Positions 42,881 through 54,976 of a stretch of 64,000 nt of DNA are shown in pieces. Both the position numbers and the translations under genes were made by a program. Position 1 is the first letter of the stretch, and every line of letters begins with the position of its first letter. The notes beneath the pieces were generated by a model that had not been told where the DNA came from, ran no database searches, and was given only the letters and a program-made list of their open reading frames with translations. Source of the stretch: Cephalopachus bancanus (taxonomy: Eukaryota > Chordata > Mammalia > Primates > Tarsiidae); NCBI GenBank assembly GCA_027257055.1, contig JAPVLO010000053.1:10558001-10622000 (forward strand). The letters are read 5' to 3'.

Positions 42881-45829
42881 TTTTCCCCTTTGCCCCCCCC
42901 TTCTAGTGTAAGCAGGATGGAATGAAGAGGGGCAGCTGTGACTCACACTGGTGACCGGATGGCTTTACAAATGCCCGTGTTGTGGGTTTTGGATCTTTCT
43001 TGCCATTCTTTCAGACAGAGTTCCCTGACCTGGTGCTAAAAGACTTATCAAAGAAGCCAACCAGGTCCATCTGGAGCCGAATTCTGTCCTTCTGTCTAGA
43101 ACATTTGGAAGCCTCTAGTGCCCTGAAGAGCATCACTGCCTTCCATGGACAGGATGAATGAGGCGAGGCAGTGCCTGCTGCTCTCCATCTTGTCAGTTTT
43201 GCAGAGCTGACATGCTAATTTCAGCTCCTGAAAGTTCCTGCTCCTGGATTTTGTTGTAACCGAGGTTACAGGGGCCTGCCTCTTGCAAAGTGTTTGCTCC
43301 TCTGCTCTGAGTTATTACCTTTTGGCATTACCTTGAACAATTTGTCATCTAGGATGATTAGGCTTATGTCCTGTTAGACAGATCTCAACCAATTAAACTA
43401 TTGGTAGAAGAGATACAATGGTCTATTGTTCTGACTGCTTGGGATTACCTGGTGTGTATTATGAGTTTGTCTGGTTCAAAATCTCTTACTCCACATCTCG
43501 TGCTGATGTTGCTCAGCAACAGGTGGCTCTTCATATCCTGCTTTCCAGACCCAAGTCTTGTAGCCATAATCCAAGGTGGCATGTCAATGGAGGACTGGTA
43601 ATTGAGACAGGCATCAAAGCAGAAATAGCTTCAGTAGGAATATTTGGTCACATATGGAAAGGTGTCAAGGTAACTTCAGTTCAAGCCAACCTGGGGTCAC
43701 TTTTCTCTAGCTGACCCAAGATCCCCTATACACACTTTAAGTTATCCTTTTAATTATTCAGATTTTGCCAACTTTTTGTGTACATGTTTCTGCATCGTAT
43801 TTCTATCGACTAAGACTGTACCTCGTGGCTTATGCTGACATAAAAACCAAAAATGAAGAAATACATGTCTCATTTTTACCCTTCCATCATTTTCACTCTA
43901 GTGGGTTGGACAGAAAATGAAGAGGTAAGAGTTGATGTTATGATTCACATATCTACAGGGGCCCACTGGTAACAATCAAGAGTGATGTGAACAATGCTGC
44001 CTTCTTCACTCGACTGAAAGGAAAATAAAGGCACACGTATGATTATGAATGTCAACTGCCACCTAGCTCAGTGTTAGAAAGAATGAGGACATTAGCAGGT
44101 ACCTTCTGAGACAGCAGGGGACTCCTCTCCCTTGTTCACCACGGTATCAACAGGACCTGGATTGGTCTGGCCTCTTATAGACACTCAATAACTTTGATCA
44201 ATCAATGGATGAGAGCCAGGGATGGTGGTGAACTGGAGACGAATGCCCTCTATAAAGAGAGCAGCAACAGCTTAGCTCCAGTCAATTTTGCCATGTGGAA
44301 ATGTGGCCTCGGAGTTCTTATATCTGATTTCTTTCTTCAAGGAAAGCCAGAAATCTTGACATTTTTAGGTGAACTCTCCAGGTTTAAAAAATATTGACAA
44401 AATTAAAATGCTCAAGTCATCATGTGTTGATCCAATAAATGCAATCTGCAGACCAAATGTGGCTTTTAGGCTGTGGCTTTTAGGCTCTGGGAAAGCAAGC
44501 AGTGGAGACACCCTGTACTAATGTGCTAACAAAAGAGGTAAGATTAAATGCTATCCAGATCTGGGCATTTGTCCTGGGCCCTGGGATGTGGTGTTGAGAG
44601 AAGCCAAGGTCAGATCTGGGAGGCTTTGTCAAGTTCAGAGACAACCTGCAAGAAAATTGATCTTTTTGTATTAATTGCTTTTTTCTGTTTTTAAGTCCTT
44701 TTTGCCCTGGTAAAAGGCATTGGAGAAGCACCCAAAAAGCATATTTTCTTACGACTTTTAGGGAAAAGCTTTGGGCTTATGTATCTCAGGCCCAGTGGGA
44801 GCTGAGATGTTCCAAATGAAACACACCAAGGTTTTGGCAAAACCTGGATCAGGTCCAACTGCATATTCATAGCACTCGGAAAGGAGGGGCTCCTTAGAGC
44901 GGGTGTCTGCAGTGCTGAGATGGCAGGAAGAAAACCATCAACATGTAAATTGGCCCTGCTTCCCAGAGCCCTTGAATACTGAACCCCTAGTGACTGAGAA
45001 GCTCCAAGTAGTGAAACCAAGTAGCGTGTGAAGAGCAGGTGGTAATGGAAAGTCAGGGGCGCAGTTTGAGCTGGCTGCCCAGAGGGAACTATCTTTACAC
45101 CAACACTCACAGGGCAAGTTCTGCCCCATCCCAGAAGGAGATGTCCAGCTGACTGATGGCTTCAGAGGGGTGGCTGAGGTCACTGGTCCTCAGCTAGGTT
45201 CACATGGAGGAGTTGCTCAGCCGTCACCATCTGCAGAAAAGATGAACTCCAGTGTATGCCCAGCCTCTAGGTAAGAGAATGGAAGTCAGTGCAGTGCCAG
45301 AATTCTGCAACTAGGAAGACAATTGAAACTGCTGGGGTATCTCCTACACATCATGCCTTGTTTATTTCAGACTGCCTGGGGCTTAATTGTGAAGTCTAGA
45401 AATGATGGAGAGGATCAAATTTGTCTTTCACTGCCTAGAACATGGTAACAAAAAAGGAATAGGAGTTATCCATGGTCTCAAGAAATCTGAGGATATTACA
45501 GAGATCTCTGCATCCAGGGAAGCTGCAGAAAGGGACCCTAGAAATGGTGCCTCTGACTGGCTGGTCAATTTGGGAAGGATGGCAAGTTTTGCAGCTGAAG
45601 TGTTGGCCCAAGACTGAAAGGTATGAGCCTAATTCTGGTTCTCATCTCTATTACAACTCACTGGAGCCTCATCCTAGATGCTTGATGACTTCAGGCCCTT
45701 TCTCCTTCAGCATCTCAAAATCTTCCCAACTTTTTCCATTCCTTACAACGCTGAGCACAGTGCTTGATACACAGTAGAGACACAACATTAAAAAGAGAAA
45801 CAATATTTAGTTTCACCATTTTCCAGAAG
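42881..45829. other. Long unclassified stretch
   Basis: Nearly 3 kb without a repeat I can name. Open frames of 139 codons (44691-45110, minus) and 101 codons (45472-45777, plus) show no known domain. A short tandem duplication (GGCTTTTAGGCT) lies at 44461-44492. This could be intronic unique DNA or contain an unrecognised exon. Confidence 0.4.
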
Positions 45830-45950
45830 CTACAGTTGGCTCTTTGCATCTCTTGTCTCATTTAATCTGAACAACAGTCTTGGGAAATAGCTATTATTAT
45901 TCCCATTTTACAGAGGCGGAAATAGAGGTTCACAGAAATCAAGCAAGCTT
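45830..45950 (-). repeat. MIR, antisense
   Basis: CTCATTTAATCTGAACAACA, CCCATTTTACAGAGGCGGAA and GAGGTTCACAGAAATCAAGC. Confidence 0.75.
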
Positions 45951-46419
45951 TCACTGCAGTGACAAGGTGGCTCTTGATTTAACACATCCTTGGATTTAGG
46001 CTCAGCAGGCTTCATGAAGAAGTAAACCCACATGACTGATATGATTTGACCTTGGGTTCTGCTACTTCCGGCTGCAGGTCTTCATTTCTTTCAGCTCCTA
46101 TGTGATATGTGGCACCATCACAGTCATTTGGCCTGTGTATGGAAAGAACCAGGAAGTGGGGAGTTTCTTTCATTTGTTCCAGGGCAATTCACAAAGTTCC
46201 TGGAGGGCAAAAAGAGCAATGGCCTGAGACTAGCAGGCTGTCTGTGACCCACCCCTCTGCTCTGTCAATGTCCTGGCCACACCAGGCAAATTTAGAAGAA
46301 GAACCACAAGTCATAGTTGAACTCCTTTGGCCTTTTCTGGCCAAATTCAACCATTAGCCCAATTTAACCCAACAGTGCTGAATCTCCAGGGGTCCTGAAG
46401 GCAGGGGTGTGGGAGTAAG

Positions 46420-46610
46420 CCCGGGCTTTGGGATTGAGGAGCCCTAGGTTCGAATCCTAGTTCCATCACAATCATGTCCTAAAGGTGAACTTGCAGACGT
46501 TCACTTGGAGCCTTATTTTCATCATCCCTAAAACGTGTGCAGTGCCGTTGACCTCATGAGGATTGACAGATGGGAGATTTAAGGCAGACCCTGGAATATT
46601 ATGCCAAAAT
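46420..46610 (+). repeat. MIR, sense, decayed
   Basis: GGGCTTTGGGATTGAGGAGC, CTAGGTTCGAATCCTAGTTC, then GTGCAGTGCCGTTGACCTCA. The tRNA-derived 5' B box (GGTTCGAATCC) is strikingly intact. Confidence 0.7.
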
Positions 46611-46911
46611 GCTCCATTAGTGTTGCTTGTTTCTCTGGCTTGGCCACTCTGGGAAGTTTGGTATCTACCAGGTACCTCTTTCTTCCCTGAACAACTCCTT
46701 TCTCTGGGTTTCAGGGTCCGCTCTCCGTAATACCCCATTGACTAAGACACTCATGGTTTTTTGAGTTCTTCCTATCATGTAGGAAACTAATGATTTATAC
46801 TAATTTAAAATAAGTTTACATGGATTTAATGAATTACCCTCCAAATGGCAATTACATTTTTGAAAGAAGTTACCTGTAGAGGACATTTTCAAAAAGGTTC
46901 ACCTGCAGAAA

Positions 46912-47472
46912 GTACTTTCCATACAACCCAGCAATCCTCCTTATGGAAATATACCTAGAGGAACTCAAATTTTATAGAAATTATTCTACAAAAAGATACC
47001 TGCATATGTATGTTTATTGCAGCACTATTCACAATAGCATGAAACCAACCGTACTGCCCATTTAAGCAGAATGGAGAAAAAAATGTGGTACATATACATG
47101 ACAGAATATTATGCAGCTGTAAAGGAGGATAAAAGTATGGACTTTGCAGCCACTTGGATGGATGTAGAGTCCATCATACTCAGTGATTTATCACAGAAAC
47201 AAAGAACTGAGTACACATGTTCTCACTCATAAGTGGATCCCGAACATTTATCAGAATACAAGAAAGGGATTGGCAGTAGTGGGACACTGCCGGCAGGGGG
47301 AGGTAGGGGAGACACATAACATCAAAAAGGGTACTTGATACCAAACCAAGCAAAGTGAGGACCAGTGGGAGGCCCAAAGTTCACCCGTACGATGACCACT
47401 TATGTACCTAATCCTGAATTGTGCTCCACATCTTTAAAAGACAAAAAGTAAATTAAAAAATAAAGAAAAAGG
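46912..47472 (+). mobile_element. 5'-truncated L1 (about 560 bp) with A-rich tail
   Basis: TACAACCCAGCAATCCTCCT, TTATTGCAGCACTATTCACA, CAGAATATTATGCAGCTGTA, ACATGTTCTCACTCATAAGT and an A-rich end. This is the end of ORF2 and the 3' UTR of a primate-age L1. No complete coding region. Confidence 0.94.
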
Positions 47473-47879
47473 ATGGCCTTATAGTATTGGGGGGATGTCC
47501 TCCACTTTCTACATGGAGTTCTTACCTCCAAGATGAAGATTTTCCTACAGTGATCCAGTCTCTATGGGAGGGTTCCATTTCCATAGTTCATTGAAACATC
47601 ACATCTAGTGGAAATCTAGACAAGAGCTTACTTTCTATCCTTTCCACCCACCCAATCCTTGACAGTCACCCATGCTGAACTTCAGTCATCTTTTAACCTT
47701 TGCTATCAATGAGTCAGTCAAAAAAATCACTGGTTGGCTTTTCTTTGATGTGGTCTTTCATACCCACTTTCTGCTCTGTTTTTATTGCCTTGACCTCCGA
47801 CTGGTTCCTTATCCATTTCATTTTGCAATCGTTGGAATGAACCTTAACTGCTCACTTCTTCATATCCACTTTGGAAACA
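47473..47879. other. Unclassified DNA
   Basis: No gene or named repeat recognised between the L1 and the MIR. Confidence 0.4.
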
Positions 47880-48040
47880 TATGTGCTTTGGAGCTCTGCC
47901 ACCAGGACACCTTGGGATCATTACTTAGCTTCTTGGAGCCTTCATTTCTTCTTCTGCACAGTGGGATAATAACAGCACCTACATAGCAAGGTTGTTATGG
48001 GATAATAACAGCACCTACATAGTGAGGTTCCTTAAAGACT
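47880..48040 (+). repeat. MIR with an internal 36-bp tandem duplication
   Basis: TTACTTAGCTTCTTGGAGCC, CACAGTGGGATAATAACAGC. The unit GGATAATAACAGCACCTACA plus 16 bases occurs at about 47963 and again 36 bases later. Confidence 0.8.
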
Positions 48041-48559
48041 GAAAAACTGTTACCTGAGTAGTGAAGGAGTCTAAAGAGACACAATAGCTAAACATGATTC
48101 GTGATTCTGAACTGGACCATTTTACTCTAAAGGATATTGTTGAAACAACTGATGAAAATTGAATTCGGTCTGAAGACCAAATGATGGTAATGATCCATGT
48201 TAAGTTCCTGATTTTGACAATTGTATTATGGCTATATGAGAGAATGTCCTTTTGTAAAGGAAATTCAACAAAAGAGAATTTGGAGGTGTGGGGATTTCAA
48301 TCAGCAACTCATTCTCAAACGGTTCAGGAAAAAACTGTACTTGCACATTTTTGTAAATTTGTGATTGATTCCAAACAAAGAAACATTTAAATAATTCTGA
48401 AAGAAGAAGATGAAAAAACAAAATCCTGTATATAAGTCATCTGGCATAGAATTGGGGTTCAGAACACAAGCGCCTTTTACTTTCATCTTCTCTTATCTTT
48501 CCCGCACATGGTAGCTTGAGATCTTTCTCATGTGCTGCTTTCACCACATTCCTTCCATG
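48041..48559. other. Unclassified DNA
   Basis: No gene or named repeat recognised. Confidence 0.4.
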
Positions 48560-49120
48560 CTTTCCCCTGACCTTTCCTTGCTTCACAAAGGCTTAGAGTT
48601 CCCTCATGGTTCCCCACAAACAAAGTCCAAACTCCCCAGGCTGGTTTGAAGGTCCTCCATAATTGTTATTCAAGTCCTTTTCTTCCACGTATCTTGGGCA
48701 TCCTTATTCATCTTCACCTTGATATTTTTGCTCCTTTTAATCTTCCTTCCTGGAAAGTCTTTTCCACTTGTCCTCCTTGGCCAAAACTTTCCATCCTCTA
48801 TTCCTGAGAAAGTGCCAACTTTCTCAGGAAAACTGTAGACCTGGGTTTGTGCCTTGGATAGGTCCTGATGTCTTTAGCACTTAAGCCTAATGGCAGACAT
48901 TGAACTATTTGCTCTGGTGTATAAGGACTTTATTCTTCACCCTAGTTGTTACCGTTTCCCTGACCTGATTTGTGAGACTGCTGAGCTTAGGACCCAGAGC
49001 TGCTGGAATATAAGTTGCACAAGGACTGGAAGTCTGGCTTGTCTTTTTTACTATGGAATCTTAGTGCCTACAGTCCTGACATATAGTAGATACTCAGTAA
49101 ATACTTGTTTATGAATTTTG
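48560..49120 (+). mobile_element. L2 3' end, sense
   Basis: CTCATGGTTCCCCACAAACA, TCTTCCTTCCTGGAAAGTCT, then the terminal GACATATAGTAGATACTCAG, TAAATACTTGTTTATGAATT. Frames are broken. Confidence 0.7.
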
Positions 49121-49829
49121 CATCAATGTCATATACTTAATTGCATATCCTACAGCATGGAGCATGGTGCTCTGCAAATGGGTACTCAAAAAACATGCAT
49201 TGAACAAATTAATGGATGGATTGGATTGGCCAGTATGAGATCACCAGTTATCATGGATAGTCTAGTGTCTCTGCTGCAGGAAGGCAAGATGAATAAATGA
49301 CCAGTAACTATACTTGTTTGTTAGCACTGGGATATTGACTATAAAGTTCCAGTTGGAGGGTCAGTAGAATTTGTGGCTGAGGATGACAGTCTTCACTGTA
49401 TTATTTATGGGCCTCTCACATACCTTCCCTGGCAGGATTCCTTTAGAAGTCATTTGCACATGATCAATTTCCTCTCTTTGAATTAGGCATCATTCTGGCC
49501 TTAAGAGTGGCCTGCCTGATGAGACATTTATTCAATAGGACCATGGGAGGTGAAAGGATGACTAGGCAAGCCTTATAGCTCTATCAGGCTTCCCCAGGGC
49601 CAAGGTCAAGACAAAAGACCTTTCATGTTAGAATCTGACAGGTAACTGACAGGAAGACATCTCTGTGGAAAATGGCAGGTGGATTAAAGAAACAGAAACT
49701 TGTACATCTGAGCACCCACTATATTAAGCCCTATGACAGAACCTCCACATACATCCTTACAAAAATATTACAAAACAGCAATGAATTGTGGGTCATGTGA
49801 CCCATCCCCCCAGGCCCAGACATTTTTTC
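49121..49829. other. Unclassified DNA
   Basis: No gene recognised. Fragments resemble MIR/L2 tails (CACCCACTATATTAAGCCCT near 49715). Confidence 0.35.
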
Positions 49830-50390
49830 TATTCTTGCTGTCTCCACCTCCTCATCTCCCAATGTCTTCTCATTCCAATCAGGTTTTGCCCCCATCACTC
49901 CCTTGAATAATTTTTATCAAGGTCACCAGTGGTAAAACTTGCCAAGGCTAATTCTCCATTCCCATGCAACTCCATTTCTCAGCATTGGACCCAGCTAACA
50001 ACTCTTTCCTTAAGACCCTTTCTTCCCTACGCTTCTGTGACAGCCGCATGGTTTTTGCCTCACTGGACAGTCCTTCTAAATCTTTGTTGGACCTGCCTTT
50101 CTACCTAAATTCTAAATGTTGGAACACCCCTTGGACCTCTTTTCTTCTTTAGTTACATTCTTTCTCCAGGAGATCTTTTCCAGGCCCGTTTGTTTATTGA
50201 TGACTCTCAAGTTTATTTTGTCTGCCCAGGCTTCTCTCTTGAGCTTTAGACTTAAATACTCAATTCTCTACTTGACATTTCTTTTGGGATGTTAAATTCA
50301 TGTCTAAGATTCAACATGGCCAAAATGAAAATATTGATCTTCGCTTCTGTATCTCATATACACCTCCAGTAGAGAATAATAATAAAGAAA
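49830..50390 (+). mobile_element. L2 ORF2-region relic, sense
   Basis: CCAATCAGGTTTTGCCCCCA, ATCAAGGTCACCAGTGG, CTTGGACCTCTTTTCTTCTT and TGATGACTCTCAAGTTTATT follow the order of the L2 reverse-transcriptase region (the last corresponds to the YADD-like area, decayed). No intact frame. Confidence 0.65.
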
Positions 50391-50509
50391 GAGTGTGACC
50401 AGCTTATACCCACTTCTATCCTGCCTATCATTTTCTTTTCTCTTCATTCAGTTCAGAATCAAGCACCCCAAACTTATGGAATTCTGGATATGGAAGTGGT
50501 TTGGGGATT

Positions 50510-50630
50510 TGCTACTCAAATACCTTCATTTTACAGAAGAGAAAACTGAGAGCCAGAGAGGGGACATGATGATGTCAATTAACAACTTGAAGCCATTAAC
50601 CAATTAACCACAGAGCTGAGACTAGCAACA
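50510..50630 (-). repeat. MIR fragment, antisense
   Basis: CCTTCATTTTACAGAAGAGA followed by AAACTGAGAGCCAGAGAGGG. Confidence 0.65.
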
Positions 50631-51209
50631 AATTTCCCTGATTTGTAGTTTTCATTTTACTGAGACACTATTTTCCACTTTCTTCTTCAAGTATTTGCAT
50701 TTGAGGACACGAGTATCCTTTTACAGCTTACTTTATTAGTTGGTTTTTTGGCATTATTCATTGTCTTCTTTCCAGCTCTAACAAATTCCAAATTTGATCT
50801 TATTTTGTGGAATCCCACAATCTATATCAGAGGTGATAAATACCTGGCTTATGTGCTCCTGTAGTGGTGTCCGTGGCAGACATCACTAACCTATCCCAAT
50901 ACTTTATACTGCTGAGACCTGATGCAACCTCATAAGGCAGCTACTACCAATTGATCAGAATTGACTCCAGGATGAGACTTATTTTCCTCTATTCAACCTC
51001 AAACTCCATTCTGTCTGGTTTCATTTTTTTTTTCTCAGAATCTGTCTTTAGAAGATTAGGTAATTTGATTGAGGGTATTAGAGAATGCTAGTGAGATGTT
51101 ATATTTCAGCAGCAACTTCTGGAAACAATGCTGACCCACAGACATAACATTTTAATGGTGAAAATGTGAGGGCCTGATGCAGGCAGTGTCTTTCTCCAGT
51201 TACAACAGA
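50631..51209. other. Unclassified DNA
   Basis: No gene or named repeat recognised. Confidence 0.4.
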
Positions 51210-51340
51210 TAGACAAATGATTTCTGAGTTCAAGTTCAAACCTCAGCAACTTACCAGCAGTGTGGCTTTGGACTAGTCTCTTAATCTTGCCAAGCCTCAC
51301 TTTCGTCATGTAATAAATGTCAACAACAGTTTACATAAAT
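51210..51340 (+). repeat. MIR, sense
   Basis: GAGTTCAAGTTCAAACCTCA, CAGTGTGGCTTTGGACTAGT and CCTCACTTTCGTCATGTAAT. Confidence 0.75.
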
Positions 51341-52261
51341 TATTATGGTTCCTTTACATAAATAAATCTTAAACTCAAAACCTATTCACCCTGGGGAAGC
51401 CATTAGTTTTCCAAAGTCCTTTTTTTATGGTTCCTGCAAAATGCCTCAAATTGTAAGGTATTTGATAGTCACTAGACTACTTATTGTTATGTATTTAAAA
51501 ATATTTAATAAGCGAAACATCAGTGCAGAAGAACACATTGTTTGTAGCTTATCCTTTCAAACCAGAATAACCAAGCAAAAAGTCAGTACAAATTCTTACT
51601 TTTACCTTAAAAAAAATCCAAGAATAACATTGGGAATTGAACTGCTATGTTTTTTCCTCTTTCTAGAAGTGTGATACACATGTTTTTTGGTAAGTAATAT
51701 TCTACTACACATTATACTAAACCAGAGCAGACAAACAACCAGTAAAGCTGTTTACTAGATCTAGACCAGTGGAATACCATCTAGATAGGAGAGATTTTGA
51801 AACGAAGAGGAAGTTACAGAGTTTCTGCATACCCACACAGAAAACCTAACCAACTGGTTCATACAGAAATAATTTTAAGCAAACATGTACAAACACACAC
51901 TTATGTTATGAGAACAGGATACCTTTTAGTCTACTTCCAGCACACAGCATACGTTCATTGTGCCCAGTAAAACAAGAATACAATGTATAAGGCATTTTTC
52001 TTTCATTAACTAACAACTATAAAGCACACAGCTTATAATACTTTGATCTTTTAGTCGTTGATCATAGGAATTCTAAGACCATATCCACTTGATTAGCTTC
52101 AGTATTCATCTCTAAAAGTATTTTTTTTTTAAATGATGCCTAAGAGACTTACTAGAAAGAGTAGGACTATATCAGGATTAGAAGAAGACATAGTAATACA
52201 GGACAGCAAATATAAGGCTAAGAGTTAATTTTCATATGTAGCTTTAGGGTAACGGTTATCT
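51341..52261. other. AT-rich unclassified DNA
   Basis: No gene or named repeat recognised. Confidence 0.4.
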
Positions 52262-52430
52262 TTCTGTTGATTTTTTTAAACTTAATTTTACTATAAAGAT
52301 ATGGGGTATAAGTCAGGATTAGGTACATAAGTAACGCATGTGTAGGTGAAGTTTGGGCCTCCAACTCGTCCTCAATTCCTCTGGTTTAGGATAACGTACC
52401 CTTTGTATTGTTACATGCCTCCCTTCCTCC
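52262..52430 (-). mobile_element. L1 3' UTR fragment, antisense
   Basis: AGTCAGGATTAGGTACATAA, GTGTAGGTGAAGTTTGGGCC and CCCTTCCTCCCTCC resemble antisense L1 3' UTR. Confidence 0.5.
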
Positions 52431-53006
52431 CTCCTCTCTTAGTTGACTTCTATAGCCAAGATAAGCGATGATCATAGGAGATTCAGAAATCTCAAGATTT
52501 GTGGCTTAAATAACACCCTACATAAATACTCCCACAAATAGCTGCAACCCATTGAGATTGAAGAACTGAAACTCTGACCCACTTTAAAGAACTATGAATG
52601 CCCAAAAAGATTCATGCCAAGCCTACTGGGACAAAGAGGGCTCGTGATGGTGGGTTATTCCACACAGTTGACATACTACCATGCATGATAGGGGAAGAGG
52701 TACCCCAAGTGGAATGTTTGACATGAGTTTGCTCCAGAGGAGTATGACTCAGAAGCACCTGAGAGAGGGATCTACTTGGAGAGGGGAAGTGTACTAGGGT
52801 TACTGAATATAAGAAGGTATTTCAGGAGAAACTGGTCCAGAGGGTCAGGTAATTTGTTTTTGACCCATTAGTAATTAATGATTAAAGAGTTACAGGATGG
52901 AGTAGGTATTTCTAAGATGCATTCTGTCATCATTAGCTGAAGTCTCTCCGAACCTATTGGGCTGGTGACATCCAGAATGATCCCATTCATTGCCTGGAGG
53001 TGGGAC
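52431..53006. other. Unclassified DNA, part probably 3' UTR of the ARL2BP copy
   Basis: The section adjoining 53007 should hold 3' UTR of the retrocopy. No poly-T marking the insertion end is visible, so its outer boundary is unknown. Confidence 0.35.
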
Positions 53007-53486
53007 CTAGTGCTGCAGATTGTTCTGGGAAGCTGGCATTGAAGATGATTTGCACAATAAAGTCATCACTAAACCACTGCTTAAGTCCTATCCCTGGACT
53101 TCTTTTTCTGCTCTGTTGTCTAGAAACATTTCTTTAAAAGCTTGAAATTCCATAGATGTGAGCAGCATATCTAATATGGTACCAGCCTCTTCAGCTTCAT
53201 GATGCCCTAACATGACTGTGAAGGTCGCCATGTTGAATCCAAAATTTGCCCAGCTGCTATTCTTCAAGATACTTTTCTACCAAAGAAATGCATTTGTTAA
53301 AAATAGATGTGTAGATGAGCTTATTCTTTTCTGTGTTTTCAAGCTCCTGGTAGTACTTGTCCATGCAATGTCTCTGTAATAACTGGAACTTGTTATCCAT
53401 GATAATGTCCTCTAAACATCCAACTGCAGCATCGGAAATGGAAGAGAATGACAACACAAGCTCTTTTCCTCTAAGGCAGCTGTCAT
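53007..53486 (-). pseudogene. ARL2BP: Processed pseudogene of ARL2BP (ARL2-binding protein, BART)
   Basis: The parent protein binds GTP-loaded ARL2/ARL3 and acts in cytosol, mitochondria and cilia/centrosome. It is about 163 residues, 492 bp of CDS. This intronless minus-strand copy spans 480 bp. After an ATG at 53486 a shifted N-terminus leads into a frame with LEDIIMDNKFQLLQRHCMDK and NKLIYTSIFNKCISLVEKYL (53457-53260). A TAG at 53257-53259 stops it. Beyond it, in other frames, are KEMFLDNRAEKE and CKSSSMPASQNNLQH before a final TAG (53007-53009). Frameshifts, the early stop and substitutions make it non-coding. The lack of introns over regions that are separate exons in the parent supports retrotransposition. 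Family recognition is from memory but the matches are long and ordered. Confidence 0.88.
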
Positions 53487-53689
53487 TGCCACTGCCATCT
53501 TCTGCCCATGGCCAGCCCCCCCAGTTCAGTCTCCCCCACTGCTGCAGTCACATGCCTACTGGGCCTCCACACCCGGCAAGGCTTCTCTATGCCTGCCACC
53601 CTTCAAAGTCCTTCTTAGCTTTCTGGGTTGGTTTGAGGATATATATGGTCAAGAGATTGTTATGTCATAGGAAGAACCCAGCTTGTGGA

Positions 53690-53810
53690 GTCAGACTAAC
53701 CTGTGTTCAGTCTTGCACCTACCACCCACGAGTTGTATTATGATCTTGGGTCAGTGACTCAGCAGCCTCTCTGGGACATCATGACATCCTTAAAAGTTTT
53801 CGAGGCATGG
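53690..53810 (+). repeat. MIR, sense
   Basis: GTGGAGTCAGACTAACCTGT, CACGAGTTGTATTATGATCT and TTGGGTCAGTGACTCAGCAG. Confidence 0.7.
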
Positions 53811-53838
53811 TTTCTGGAAGGTAGCAGATGCATACCAG

Positions 53839-53871
53839 TCAATCAATCAATTCAATCAATTCAATCAATTC
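53839..53871. repeat. (CAATT/CAAT)n short tandem repeat
   Basis: CAATCAATTCAATCAATTCA pattern over 33 bases, immediately before old repeat sequence (TATTTATTGAATATCTACAA). Confidence 0.9.
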
Positions 53872-53989
53872 AGCTAATATTTATTGAATATCTACAATGT
53901 GCTAGGGATGATGCTGATAAGGCAATAAACAAGGCAGATCAAGATCCTGTTCTTATAGAATGTAAGGGGAAGGTTATGCTTATATTGAT

Positions 53990-54370
53990 GATTTCGTGGC
54001 TGCTTCTCACAGGCTGAAACAGAACTTCACTTAAGGCTTCAAGCTATCCTAGCATCCCGTGCCCCTGGGTAGGTATTGCGTTCCAGAGAGAAAGAACACA
54101 ATGCCTGCCACTCCTGTGCTCCATGGTTTTGGAGAGGTTTGGAGGAATTTGTCCAGATATCTAAGCACTGGACTAGAGCTGGGTTACAGAGGGGCTGCTC
54201 TGATCTGGCAAAAGGCCTGTCCCAGGAGGCCATGTTATATCTTTGCCCAGTGTTGGCCACTTCCTGGCTCCCTCTGAGACACATGGCACTGGGAGTTTCG
54301 CCAGCTAGAAAGTCGTCCAAGCAAAGAGCAGATCTTCCCAGGAACGGCTGTAATTTCTTGGTGGGGAGTT
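53990..54370. other. Unclassified DNA
   Basis: Open frames of 117 codons on both strands overlap here (54039-54392, 54076-54429). Neither shows a known domain. No repeat named. Confidence 0.4.
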
Positions 54371-54681
54371 TAATTATGTGGCCACAGGACAAGGTTCGGC
54401 GGAACGAATATCATGTCAATACTATTTAATAATATGGTAACCACTGACCATTTAATTACACGGTAATTGTCAGCTAGTGGCTGGGTAATTGCATAGTAAG
54501 TACCGTCTAATTTCAGGGTAAAGGGTAAATACATGATTATTTCAGGCTCCTTAGGCACAGTATAGGTCACTCAGGAATTAGGTTTGGATTGACTAAGCAT
54601 AAATTACCTAGAAATCTGTTTTCGGGTGATTACTCCTGCCATCCTTCCTTGACAAAGCCCCTAATGGTTACCACACAATTA
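54371..54681. repeat. Cluster of six 14-mers of form TAATT(N)5GTAA
   Basis: Plus-strand copies start at 54371 (TAATTATGTGGCCA), 54427 (TAATAATATGGTAA), 54453 (TAATTACACGGTAA), 54486 (TAATTGCATAGTAA) and 54508 (TAATTTCAGGGTAA). A sixth is inverted at 54668-54681 (reverse complement TAATTGTGTGGTAA). Spacing is irregular (22-56 bases). It may be the interior of an unrecognised DNA transposon. Confidence 0.6.
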
Positions 54682-54976
54682 AAGTGAAATTTCAAGATTT
54701 GGGGCCTCAGGGACTTAAAGGGACATTGCTTTATCTTAGAGTCAATCATTGCCTGCTGTGCAAAAGACAGTGCTTGGTTAGGGAGGAGATGAAGAGAGAA
54801 GAGGTTACAATTTCACACTTTTCTGTCTGGCAGCAAATTTTTCTTCCGTTGATATGGGGGGCTCAATATCTGATGCTGAAACTTGGGACCAGTGACATCC
54901 AAAGGCTTAAGCACATCTGCCCCCATTGTCTTTTGTTATGAGGTCTGGGCTAGCAAGAAGGATGGTTTCTGTAGGG

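Noticed and set aside
44691..45110. 139-codon minus-strand open frame as a gene
   Set aside because: No recognisable domain, codon usage unremarkable, no supporting context. Left as unclassified.
46420..46470. tRNA gene (GGTTCGAATCC B box)
   Set aside because: It is the tRNA-derived 5' part of a MIR SINE. No cloverleaf can be formed.
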